Source of the DNA: Rhizobium sp. ARZ01
GTDB lineage: Bacteria; Pseudomonadota; Alphaproteobacteria; Rhizobiales; Rhizobiaceae
Length of the DNA: 64,000 nucleotides
Assembly: GCF_014851675.1 (NCBI RefSeq)
Contig: NZ_JACVAE010000003.1
Span: forward strand, 186,001 to 250,000
Reading direction: 5' to 3'
Part shown: positions 36,337 through 43,964 of the stretch, piece by piece
Layout: each line of letters begins with the position of its first letter
How positions within the stretch are numbered: position 1 is the stretch's first letter
Translations under genes and position numbers: made by a program
The notes under the pieces: model-generated
Databases searched by the model: none
Told to the model about the DNA's origin: nothing
Seen by the model: the letters and a program-made list of their open reading frames with translations, nothing else

Positions 36337-37119
36337 ATGCGGGCCCTACATGCGGGGCTGGCGCTGTCGGCACTCGTCACTCTGTGGCAGGCCGCGGTCT
36401 GGCTTTTTGATCCCCCCTCCTACCTGATTCCGTCGCCTATGGCGGTCGCAGCGGCATTGGCGCAGCGTCCCGGCCTTTTCGTCGAGCATGGTCTGGTGAC
36501 GCTCGGAGAAATCCTGGCCGGGTTTCTGTCCGGCACCGTCTTTGGCATCGCCACGGCGTTCGGCCTGGCGGCACTGCCGCGGGTCGGCCAGCTCGTCTGG
36601 CCCATGGTTCTGATCCTGCAGGCCCTTCCCGTCTTCGTGCTGGCGCCGATCCTGGTGCTCTGGCTCGGCTTCGGCATGGCGTCGAAGGTGGCGATGACGA
36701 CGATCATCATCTTCTTTCCGGTGGCGTCCGCCTTTGCCGACGGGCTGCGGCGCACCGATCGCGCAATCCTAGACGCGGTATCGCTGACGGCGGCGACTCA
36801 CTGGCAGGCACTGGTCAGCATCCGCGCGCCGCTGGCCCTGCCCGGTCTCGTCTCGGGCCTTCGCGTCGCAGCCCCGCTCGCTCCGCTCGGCGCAGTGATC
36901 GGCGAATGGGTGGGCGCCTCTGCCGGGCTCGGCTTCGTCATGGTGCAGGCCAATGCCCGTATGCAGACCGACTCGGTCTTTGCCGCCATGGCTATGCTTG
37001 CTGTGCTGACCATCCTTTTGCGGATCGCCGTCGACCGCCTCACCGCCGGCCTCACCCCCTGGGTCGCCGAGACAGATCCCACCGCCTTCCCGTCCTTACG
37101 CAGGAGAACTCAACGATGA
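36337..37119 (+). CDS. thiX: ABC transporter permease for a thiamine precursor, ThiX-like
   Basis: A 260-aa six-helix-type permease of the SsuC/TauC/ThiX family. It has the EAA-like loop DAVSLTAATHWQALVSIRAPLALPGLVSGLRVA split across about residues 147-180, and AVIGEWVGASAGLGFVM. It is the first gene after the TPP riboswitch, and its stop overlaps the start of the ThiY-like binding protein (ATGA). ThiXYZ transporters import pyrimidine breakdown products of thiamine. No ATPase gene (ThiZ) is linked in this operon. Confidence 0.85.
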   Translation: MRALHAGLALSALVTLWQAAVWLFDPPSYLIPSPMAVAAALAQRPGLFVEHGLVTLGEILAGFLSGTVFGIATAFGLAALPRVGQLVWPMVLILQALPVFVLAPILVLWLGFGMASKVAMTTIIIFFPVASAFADGLRRTDRAILDAVSLTAATHWQALVSIRAPLALPGLVSGLRVAAPLAPLGAVIGEWVGASAGLGFVMVQANARMQTDSVFAAMAMLAVLTILLRIAVDRLTAGLTPWVAETDPTAFPSLRRRTQR

Positions 37120-38063
37120 AAATACGCACCCTTTCCTTCGCGATCGTCGCCCTATCGGGGCTTCTAGCGGCCGCCCCGACGCAGGCGGCCGACAAGCTCA
37201 CCGTTCTCCTCGAATGGTTCGTCAACCCGGATCACGCGCCGATGGTGATCGCCAAGGAGCGCGGTCTTTTCGCCGCGGCCGGGCTGGACGTCGAGCTTGT
37301 TCCGCCGGCGGATGCATCCGCGGTGCCGCGGCTCGTTGCGGCGAAACAGGCCGATATCGGCGTACATTACCAGCCCAATCTCTATCTCGACCATGCCGCC
37401 GGTTTACCGCTCGTGCGCTTCGGCACGCTGGTGGAAACCCCGCTCAACACGGTCACCGTGCTCGCCGATGGCCCGATCAGGAGCCTGAAGGACCTGAAGG
37501 GAAAGAAGGTCGGGTTTTCGGTCTCGGGCTTCGAGGATGCGATGCTGAAGCGCATGCTTGCCTCAGATGGGTTGAGCAATGACGACGTCGCGCTCATCAA
37601 CGTCAACTTCTCGCTGTCGCCGTCGCTGATCGGCGGCAAGGTGGATGCCACGCTCGGCGGCTTTCGCAATTTCGAGCTGACGCAGATGCGGCTCGAAGGC
37701 CACGAGGGCCGCGCCTTCTTCCCGGAGGAGCATGGGGTTCCGGTTTACGACGAATTGATCTTCGTGACGCACAAGGACCTTGCCGCCGACGATCGCCTGC
37801 CGCGCTTCCTCGCGGCCGTCGAACAGGCGTCCGTGTATCTCACCAATCACCCGCAGGAGGCCTGGCAGCTCTTCATCAAGGCCCATCCCGACCTCGACGA
37901 CGAACTGAACCGCCAGGCCTTCACCGACACGCTGCCGCGCTTTGCCAAGCGGCCGGCCGCGCTCGACCGGGGCCGGTACGAGCGGTTCGGCGCCTTCATG
38001 AAAGAGAGCGGCCTGATCGAAGAGGCGCCGGCGATCGAAGACGTCGCGATCGAGATCCGGTGA
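37116..38063 (+). CDS. thiY: ThiY-like thiamine-pyrimidine-binding periplasmic protein
   Basis: A 315-aa binding protein of the NMT1/THI5-like family. A signal peptide of about 22 residues ends PTQAA, and the mature protein begins DKLTVLLEWFVNPDHAPMVI, the typical start of ThiY-type proteins. KGKKVGFSVSGFEDAMLKRML is also characteristic. The family binds formylaminopyrimidine or HMP. It is coupled to thiX (ATGA) and to thiM (GTGA). The ligand is inferred from family and riboswitch control. Confidence 0.87.
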   Translation: MKIRTLSFAIVALSGLLAAAPTQAADKLTVLLEWFVNPDHAPMVIAKERGLFAAAGLDVELVPPADASAVPRLVAAKQADIGVHYQPNLYLDHAAGLPLVRFGTLVETPLNTVTVLADGPIRSLKDLKGKKVGFSVSGFEDAMLKRMLASDGLSNDDVALINVNFSLSPSLIGGKVDATLGGFRNFELTQMRLEGHEGRAFFPEEHGVPVYDELIFVTHKDLAADDRLPRFLAAVEQASVYLTNHPQEAWQLFIKAHPDLDDELNRQAFTDTLPRFAKRPAALDRGRYERFGAFMKESGLIEEAPAIEDVAIEIR

Positions 38064-38806
38064 TCGGCATGCGCGACCTTCCATCCCCGCAAATGGCGGC
38101 CCGGCTTCTTGCCCGCGTCAGGGAACAGCGCCCGCGCGTCCACTGCCTGATGAACACCGTGGTGCAGAAATTCACCGCCGACGGCATCACCGTCGTCGGC
38201 GGCATTCCCTCCATGACCTCTTCGCGTGAGGAGATCGCCGACTTCGTGGCGAAGGCGGATGCGCTGACCGTCAACCTCGGCACGCTAGATGCCGAGCGAC
38301 GGACGGTGATCCTGCGCGCCGTCGAGGTCGCCAATGCCGGCAGAAAGCCCTGGATCCTCGACCCTGTTCATTGCGACTACTCGCCGTCACGTCTGGCGTT
38401 CGCCCGCGACCTGATCGCGCTTAAGCCGACGATCGTGCGCGGCAACCGGTCGGAAATGGAGCTGATTGGCGCGACCGCGGAAAGCCTGCGGATCCAGACA
38501 GGCCCCGTCGATTATCTGGCACAGGGAAGCGTGACGGTGCGCATCGCCAACGGCCATCGCTGGATGGCGGAGGTGACGGGCACCGGCTGTCTCTCGGGCG
38601 GTGTCATCGCCGCCTTCATGGCGGTGGAAGAGGCCCCGCTGAGCGCCGCTGCCTGCGCGCTCACTGTTACCGGCGTTGCCGCCGAATGCGCGGCAAATAA
38701 TGCCGCCGGACCGGGCACGTTCGGCGTCGCGCTTCTCGATGCGCTCTCCGCGCTCGGTGAAAAAGAACTCGTTGCTCTTGCAAGGATCGAACATGACCAA
38801 GATTGA
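38060..38806 (+). CDS. thiM: Hydroxyethylthiazole kinase
   Basis: ThiM phosphorylates the thiazole alcohol (HET) for salvage into thiamine. The 248-aa protein shows HCLMNTVVQKFTADG (the thiazole-binding NxVvxxfTAN region), ALTVNLGTLDAERR, KPWILDPVHCDYS, VRGNRSEM and the ATP-site VTGTGCLSGGVIAAF. It is slightly shorter than most ThiM proteins (about 260-270 aa). The start is GTG at 38060, overlapping the thiY stop; ATG at 38069 is an alternative. It overlaps thiE by 14 bp. Confidence 0.93.
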   Translation: MIGMRDLPSPQMAARLLARVREQRPRVHCLMNTVVQKFTADGITVVGGIPSMTSSREEIADFVAKADALTVNLGTLDAERRTVILRAVEVANAGRKPWILDPVHCDYSPSRLAFARDLIALKPTIVRGNRSEMELIGATAESLRIQTGPVDYLAQGSVTVRIANGHRWMAEVTGTGCLSGGVIAAFMAVEEAPLSAAACALTVTGVAAECAANNAAGPGTFGVALLDALSALGEKELVALARIEHDQD

Positions 38807-39455
38807 CTACCGATTGAACGCGCTGGTCGATGCGGGGCTTACCGCTGTCGGCCCGCTTCCGCAGCTTGCGAACCTTGCGGCAAGCAATGGCGCGACGCTG
38901 ATCCAGTATCGCGACAAGACAGCATCCACGCGCACGATGATCGAGACGGCGCGGGCCATCTGCGAAGCGCTTGCCGGCAGCGGCGTGCCGCTCGTCGTCA
39001 ACGATCGGGTGGACGTGGCGCTTGCGGCCGGTGCGGACGGGGTGCATCTCGGCGCCGACGACATGGATGCCGAGACCGCGCGGCGGCTGCTGGGACCGAA
39101 CGCGATCATCGGCCTGACGGTGAAGAACGCAGCGGACGCGGAGCGGGCCGGTCGGGCGCCCGTCGACTATGCCTGCATCGGCGGGGTGTTCGAGACACTG
39201 TCGAAGGTGAACCCCGATCCGCCGGTGGGCATAGAGGGGTTTGCCAGCTTGCGCGCGCAGCTTCGCGCCCTGAACCCGGCATTGCTCGTCGGCGCGATCG
39301 CCGGCATCGATCTCGACCGCATTCCGTCCGTCATCAATGCCGGGGCAGACGGAGTTGCCGTGATCTCGGCGATCTTCCGCGCTCCCGACATCGCGGCAGC
39401 GGCCCGCGCCTTGCGGGCGTCGGTCGATGCGGGGCTCGACGGGAGGGCGGCATGA
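38793..39455 (+). CDS. thiE: Thiamine phosphate synthase
   Basis: ThiE couples HMP pyrophosphate with thiazole phosphate to give thiamine phosphate. The 220-aa TIM-barrel protein shows ATLIQYRDKTAS, PLVVNDRVDVALAAGADGVHLGADD, and DYACIGGVFETLSKVNPDPPVG. I chose the ATG at 38793 (MTKIDYRLNA), inside the end of thiM, since it begins the conserved domain. Its stop overlaps the thiD start (ATGA). Confidence 0.93.
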   Translation: MTKIDYRLNALVDAGLTAVGPLPQLANLAASNGATLIQYRDKTASTRTMIETARAICEALAGSGVPLVVNDRVDVALAAGADGVHLGADDMDAETARRLLGPNAIIGLTVKNAADAERAGRAPVDYACIGGVFETLSKVNPDPPVGIEGFASLRAQLRALNPALLVGAIAGIDLDRIPSVINAGADGVAVISAIFRAPDIAAAARALRASVDAGLDGRAA

Positions 39456-40252
39456 CGGCGATCGCGCTAACCATTGCCGGATCCGATAGCGGCGGCGGCG
39501 CCGGCATGCAGGCGGACATCAAGACCTTTTCGGCGCTCGGCGTTTACGGCGCGAGCGTCATCACCGCAATCACGGCGCAGAACACGAAAGGGGTGAGCGC
39601 CGTCGAGGACATCTCCGCGCCTGTCATTGCCGCCCAGATGGAGGCGATCTTCACCGACCTGAAGGTCGATGCCGTGAAGATTGGCGTGGTCTCGCGCGTC
39701 GAGACGATCGAAGTGATTGCCGACGGGCTGAGGCAGTTTGATATTCGGCCGGTCCTGGACCCGGTGATGATCGCCACCTCCGGTGACCGGCTGCTGCGAG
39801 AAGAAGCCATCGAGGCCCTGATCGGCGAACTCGTTCCCCTCGCCCGGATCGTGACGCCCAACCTGCCCGAGGCGGCGCTCTTGACAGGATCGCCGATCGC
39901 CACGGATCGGCCGGCGATGGTTCGACAGGCCGAAGCGATCATGCGGGCCGGCGCCGGCGCCGTTCTCGTCAAGGGCGGGCACAGCCGGAGCGCCGACAGC
40001 ACCGACCTGTTCTTCGACGGCGAGGAGCTTCTGGAACTGCCCGCTCCGCGCATCGAGACCGAGAACGACCACGGCACGGGCTGCACGCTGGCAGCGGCGA
40101 TTACCGCCAATCTCGCTAAGGGGTACTCGCTGAAGGAGGCGGTCGGTCGCGCCAAAACTTATCTGCACGAGGCGCTGTGGGCCGGGCGAAATCTACGGAT
40201 CGGGCAGGGGCGGGGGCCAGTGCATCACTTTCATCGCTGGTGGCCGGCGTGA
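39452..40252 (+). CDS. thiD: HMP / HMP-phosphate kinase
   Basis: ThiD phosphorylates hydroxymethylpyrimidine twice to HMP-PP. The 266-aa ribokinase-fold protein has the classic N-terminus ALTIAGSDSGGGAGMQADIKTF, DPVMIATSGDRLL, TPNLPEAALLTG, VLVKGGH and the catalytic NDHGTGCTLAAAIT. Its stop overlaps the start of the TRAP permease gene (GTGA), which places the TRAP genes in the same transcript. Confidence 0.96.
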   Translation: MTAIALTIAGSDSGGGAGMQADIKTFSALGVYGASVITAITAQNTKGVSAVEDISAPVIAAQMEAIFTDLKVDAVKIGVVSRVETIEVIADGLRQFDIRPVLDPVMIATSGDRLLREEAIEALIGELVPLARIVTPNLPEAALLTGSPIATDRPAMVRQAEAIMRAGAGAVLVKGGHSRSADSTDLFFDGEELLELPAPRIETENDHGTGCTLAAAITANLAKGYSLKEAVGRAKTYLHEALWAGRNLRIGQGRGPVHHFHRWWPA

Positions 40253-42027
40253 CCAAACGGATCCTTGCGGCGATCGAAGGCGGGCTCGGCTTTCTGGCTG
40301 CGTCATTGCTGGCCGGGCTGCTGGCCCTCGTTCTGGTCGCCGTGGTCCTGCGCTATCTTTTCCATTTCGGCATCGTCGGCGGCGAAGAGCTAGCCATATG
40401 GATGCACGTGGCCCTGATCGCCGTCGGTGCGCCACTCGCCCTGAAGGGGCCGCTTGCGATGCGCCTCGACGTCTTCGTGCGATCGTTGCGCGGCTGCGGG
40501 CGGAGCGCGGCTGCGATCGGCGCGGATGCGTTCAGCGTGGTCGCGGCGCTGGTGCTGCTGTTCGGCGGCACCGAGATCATGACGATGCTCGGCGGCATTT
40601 CCCCGGCGCTGGGCCTGCCGGAATGGATCCGGTTCGGATTCCTTGGCGCCGGCGGCCTTCTGGTGCTTATCGTCCTTTTCCTGAATCGGCTCATTCAGGG
40701 GCACGGTTTTTCAGTGCTGCTGTCGTTTGGGATCGGCACCGCCGTCTATGCGGCCGTGCCGCTTCTGCCGATCGAGACGTCCTTGCCGGCGAGCCTTTTT
40801 CTTGCGCTGGTCGCCGGGCTCGGCCTGCTATTGGCAGCGCCGCTGCCGCACGCCTTTCTCGCCGCTGCCTATGTCGCGATTGCCTTCGGCGGCAGCCTGC
40901 CCGAGCCAGCGATCGTTTCGACTGCCGTCACCGGCATGTCGAAGTTCCTGCTCCTGGCCATTCCGTTCTTCCTGCTGGCCGGCGGGCTCCTCACCGCCTC
41001 CGGCGCCGCCGGCCGGCTGGTTCGCCTCGCCGAGACCCTGGTCGGGCACCGGCGGGCCGGGCTGGCCCAGACCACGCTGCTGACGAGCGTGCTCTTTTCC
41101 GGCGCGTCCGGCTCCTCGGTCGCCAATGCCGCCTTCGGTGCGTCCACGTTCTTTCCCGAACTGGTGCGCAACGGCTATGCACCGGAACGGGCCGGCGCGC
41201 TGATCGCCGCGACCTCGGTGCTCGACAACGTCATCCCCCCTTCGATCGCCTTCCTGCTGCTTGCCGCGGCGACCAACCTGTCGGTCGGCCCGCTGCTGGT
41301 GGGCGGCTTTTTTGCCGGCGGGCTGATGGCGCTCTGCCTGGCTGCAGCAATCCATCTGACATCGGCAGAAGCGGCAACGCGGGCGCCGGCCACCGCCCGC
41401 GAACGACGGCAGGCGGCGATCCTGGCGATGCCCGCACTTGGCCTCGGCGTCATCGTCGTGGCCGGCATCCGCTTTGGCATCGTGACGACGACGGAGGCGG
41501 CGGCCGTCGCTGCGGCCTACACGTTGATGCTTGCCGTCGTCGCAAAACGCGGAACGGTGCCGCTCTACGCGACCTTCCGACAGGCGGCGACCGAGACGGC
41601 GGCCATCGGCCTCTTGATCGGCACGGCCGGGCCCTTCGCCTTCCTGCTCGCCGTCGACGACATTGCCGGCCTCGTCTCCCAGGTCGTCAACACGCTCGGC
41701 GGCGGCGCGTTTGCCGTGCTGCTGCTGTCGAACGTCGTGCTGCTCGCTGCCGGGCTTGTACTGGACATTGGTGCGGCCATCCTGCTGCTGGGGCCGATCC
41801 TGTTGCCCGTGGCGATTTCAGCGGGGCTCGATCCGATCCAGTTTGGCGTCATCGTCGTCGTCAATCTGATGATCCACGGCCTGACGCCGCCGCTCGGCAT
41901 CCTCGTTTTTGTCGTCGGCGGCGTGACCCGAGTGCCCGCTTCGGCGCTGTTTCGTGCCGTCGTGCCCTATCTCGCGGCCCTTCTCATTTCGCTCCTCATC
42001 CTCATCTCCTTCGTCCTGCTCTTCTGA
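40249..42027 (+). CDS. TRAP transporter permease, fused DctQ-DctM
   Basis: A 592-aa membrane protein combining a small DctQ-type subunit (about residues 1-170, with VVLRYLFHFGIVGGEELAIW) and a large DctM-type subunit (about 175-592). The DctM half shows the family pattern LLAIPFFLLAGGLLTASGAAGRL, SGASGSSVANAAFGA, and LTPPLGILVFVVGG. It is a sodium/proton-driven secondary importer working with a periplasmic binding protein. I chose the GTG at 40249 because it overlaps the thiD stop. Known TRAP cargo is mostly organic acids; position in a TPP-riboswitch operon suggests a thiamine-related substrate (inference). Confidence 0.9.
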   Translation: MTKRILAAIEGGLGFLAASLLAGLLALVLVAVVLRYLFHFGIVGGEELAIWMHVALIAVGAPLALKGPLAMRLDVFVRSLRGCGRSAAAIGADAFSVVAALVLLFGGTEIMTMLGGISPALGLPEWIRFGFLGAGGLLVLIVLFLNRLIQGHGFSVLLSFGIGTAVYAAVPLLPIETSLPASLFLALVAGLGLLLAAPLPHAFLAAAYVAIAFGGSLPEPAIVSTAVTGMSKFLLLAIPFFLLAGGLLTASGAAGRLVRLAETLVGHRRAGLAQTTLLTSVLFSGASGSSVANAAFGASTFFPELVRNGYAPERAGALIAATSVLDNVIPPSIAFLLLAAATNLSVGPLLVGGFFAGGLMALCLAAAIHLTSAEAATRAPATARERRQAAILAMPALGLGVIVVAGIRFGIVTTTEAAAVAAAYTLMLAVVAKRGTVPLYATFRQAATETAAIGLLIGTAGPFAFLLAVDDIAGLVSQVVNTLGGGAFAVLLLSNVVLLAAGLVLDIGAAILLLGPILLPVAISAGLDPIQFGVIVVVNLMIHGLTPPLGILVFVVGGVTRVPASALFRAVVPYLAALLISLLILISFVLLF

Positions 42028-42038
42028 TCGGAACCTCC

Positions 42039-43031
42039 ATGAAAATCCTCACGCGTCGTTCTCTCATCAAATTCGCAGCCATCGGCGCTCTCGCCGTTCC
42101 CGCCCTCGTGCGCCCGGTCCAGGCGCGTACAACAACGATCACGGTCGCCTCGCTGCTGGGCGAGGACAAGCCTGAGACGAAAATCTGGCGTCACATCTCA
42201 GAGCGGGTTGAGGCCAGGTTGCCGGGCCGCTTCCGCTTCAACGTCGTAACAAACGGGGCGCTCGGCGGCGAGAAGGAGGTGGCGGAAGGGGCGCGGCTCG
42301 GATCGGTCCAGGCCAGCCTTGCCACCGTTTCGGCGCTTTCGGGCTGGGTCCCGGAGGTCCAGATCCTCGACCTGCCATTTCTCTATCGCGACGCAGCCCA
42401 CGTGCGGCGCGTCGTCGAAGGCCCGGTGGGCGAGGACATCAGGCGACGGCTGGCGGAGGAGAATTTCGTCGTCGGCGGCTTCATCGACTACGGCGCCCGC
42501 CATCTGCTCACCAAGGAGCCGGTCACCCGGCCGATGCAACTGAGGGGGAGAAAGATCCGCGTCATCCAGAGCCCGCTGCATACAACGCTCTGGAGCGCCT
42601 ATGGCGCTGCACCGGTCGGTATTCCGATCACCGAGACCTACAATGCGCTGTCGACGGGCGTGGCGGATGCGATGGACCTGACGAAGTCGGCCTATGCGGG
42701 CTTCAAGCTCTACGAGGTCGTGCCCTTCCTGACCGAGACGGGGCACATCCGCGCTTCCGGGGTCGTGTATTTTGCGGCAAGCCTCTGGAACCGCCTGAAC
42801 GAAGAAGAGAGGGCTGTTCTGGGTGAAGCCGCCGCCGAGGGTGCAGACCTTTTCAACCGACTGATCGTCGAGGACGAGCGCGCCTCGACGCAACTCGCGC
42901 TGGCGGGTGGCGGACAGGTGCTGAAAGCCGAAGCCTTCGAAGAATGGCAGGAGGGGGCGCACGCCGTTTGGCGGGAGTTTGCGCCGATCGTCGGTGGCGT
43001 GGAAAGGATCAGGGCGGTCGAACGCGCGTGA
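42039..43031 (+). CDS. TRAP transporter substrate-binding protein, DctP type
   Basis: A 330-aa periplasmic binding protein with a clear twin-arginine signal (LTRRSLIKFAAIGALAVPAL) and the DctP core: VTNGALGGEKEVAEGARLGSV, LDLPFLYRDAAHVRRV, LRGRKIRVIQSP (Arg that usually contacts a carboxylate in DctP proteins), GAAPVGIPITETYNALSTGVADAMD. It begins 11 bp after the fused permease and is the last gene of the riboswitch operon. The usual carboxylate-binding arginine suggests an acidic ligand or one with a carboxylate, which must be weighed against the thiamine context. Confidence 0.9.
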   Translation: MKILTRRSLIKFAAIGALAVPALVRPVQARTTTITVASLLGEDKPETKIWRHISERVEARLPGRFRFNVVTNGALGGEKEVAEGARLGSVQASLATVSALSGWVPEVQILDLPFLYRDAAHVRRVVEGPVGEDIRRRLAEENFVVGGFIDYGARHLLTKEPVTRPMQLRGRKIRVIQSPLHTTLWSAYGAAPVGIPITETYNALSTGVADAMDLTKSAYAGFKLYEVVPFLTETGHIRASGVVYFAASLWNRLNEEERAVLGEAAAEGADLFNRLIVEDERASTQLALAGGGQVLKAEAFEEWQEGAHAVWREFAPIVGGVERIRAVERA

Positions 43032-43068
43032 CGGGCTTGCTTGAGCTTCGACGCCAGAGGGCCTGACC

Positions 43069-43743
43069 CTAGATCTCGACACTCCGGACGGTCACGGCAG
43101 CATCCGTCGAACGGCCAGATAGGGCTACTGCTGCGGTTACTCGTTCTGAAATGCAAACGTCAGTAAGAATGAAATCCAGAGTTTTGTTGCCCTCACGTAA
43201 GGCGACGTGCCGCCAGAAGTTAAATTTTGCCGGATCGAACCCAACCGTCAGCTGGCGCGCGTCGTAGGATAGGCCCCTGCCGAACGCCTTCAGTATCGCT
43301 TCCTTTCTGGTCCAAAGACGAAGGAGTGCATCGCCTTGCGGATCACTGCTGTCAAGGCGACGAATTTCCTCCGTCGACATGATTCCGCGCAGAATGTCGA
43401 TGTCGATTTTCGTTGAAATATCCTCAACGTCGACGCCGATCGGCACGGAAATACTGACGGCGATGACTGCGATGCTATCTGAATGCGTCAGGCTGAAGTG
43501 GGGGCCGCCGTTAATTTCAGGACGTCCCCAGGCGTTTGTCTGAAAATATATTTCCGAAGGATGCCGTCCGGTGTGCCGGCCAAGGACGAGTCGCAGTGCT
43601 GCATGGGACACAACATAACGTTGCGTGAGCTGTGGTATGTGAAATTGCCGCGCACGCTGCTGTTCGGCTTCGGACAGCCAATCCCAGTGGCTAGGGGACC
43701 CTAGCTCTCGGTGGTTAAGCGCAATGGTGTAAAGGTCAATCAT
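43069..43743 (-). CDS. 4'-phosphopantetheinyl transferase, Sfp type
   Basis: A 224-aa Sfp-like transferase that arms carrier domains with phosphopantetheine. The Mg-binding and catalytic signatures are present: PHFSLTHSDSIAVIAVS, GVDVEDIS and LWTRKEAILKAFGRGLS. It is divergent from the NRPS gene by 221 bp and should prime the three carrier domains of the two megasynthases. Its base composition is visibly more AT-rich than the neighbouring genes, which suggests a different origin. Confidence 0.92.
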   Translation of the reverse strand: MIDLYTIALNHRELGSPSHWDWLSEAEQQRARQFHIPQLTQRYVVSHAALRLVLGRHTGRHPSEIYFQTNAWGRPEINGGPHFSLTHSDSIAVIAVSISVPIGVDVEDISTKIDIDILRGIMSTEEIRRLDSSDPQGDALLRLWTRKEAILKAFGRGLSYDARQLTVGFDPAKFNFWRHVALREGNKTLDFILTDVCISERVTAAVALSGRSTDAAVTVRSVEI

Positions 43744-43823
43744 CTAGCTAATCATGCACATCCATTGCCTGAAGAAGTAGCTTACGTGCTTAGGCGAGCA
43801 TACTGGCCTTGCCCTCCACTTAC

Positions 43824-43862
43824 GACTGTGAAGGCAGCCAATCTCATCATTTCTTCACAGTC
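43824..43862. promoter_or_regulatory. 10-bp inverted repeat in the divergent PPTase/NRPS promoter region
   Basis: A perfect repeat, GACTGTGAAG at 43824-43833 and CTTCACAGTC at 43853-43862, is separated by 19 bp. It sits about 80 bp from the PPTase start and 100 bp from the NRPS start. It may be an operator for a regulator encoded elsewhere, since no regulatory gene is in the cluster; a hairpin role is also possible. Confidence 0.45.
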
Positions 43863-43964
43863 AAATCCGCTGGATTCCGTCTTATCGTAGTCAGATACTT
43901 CCGGGCTAGAACCGCCAAGGTTGTTGGGGCAAACTCTAAAGTCTATTGACGTGGTTGAGCGAAG

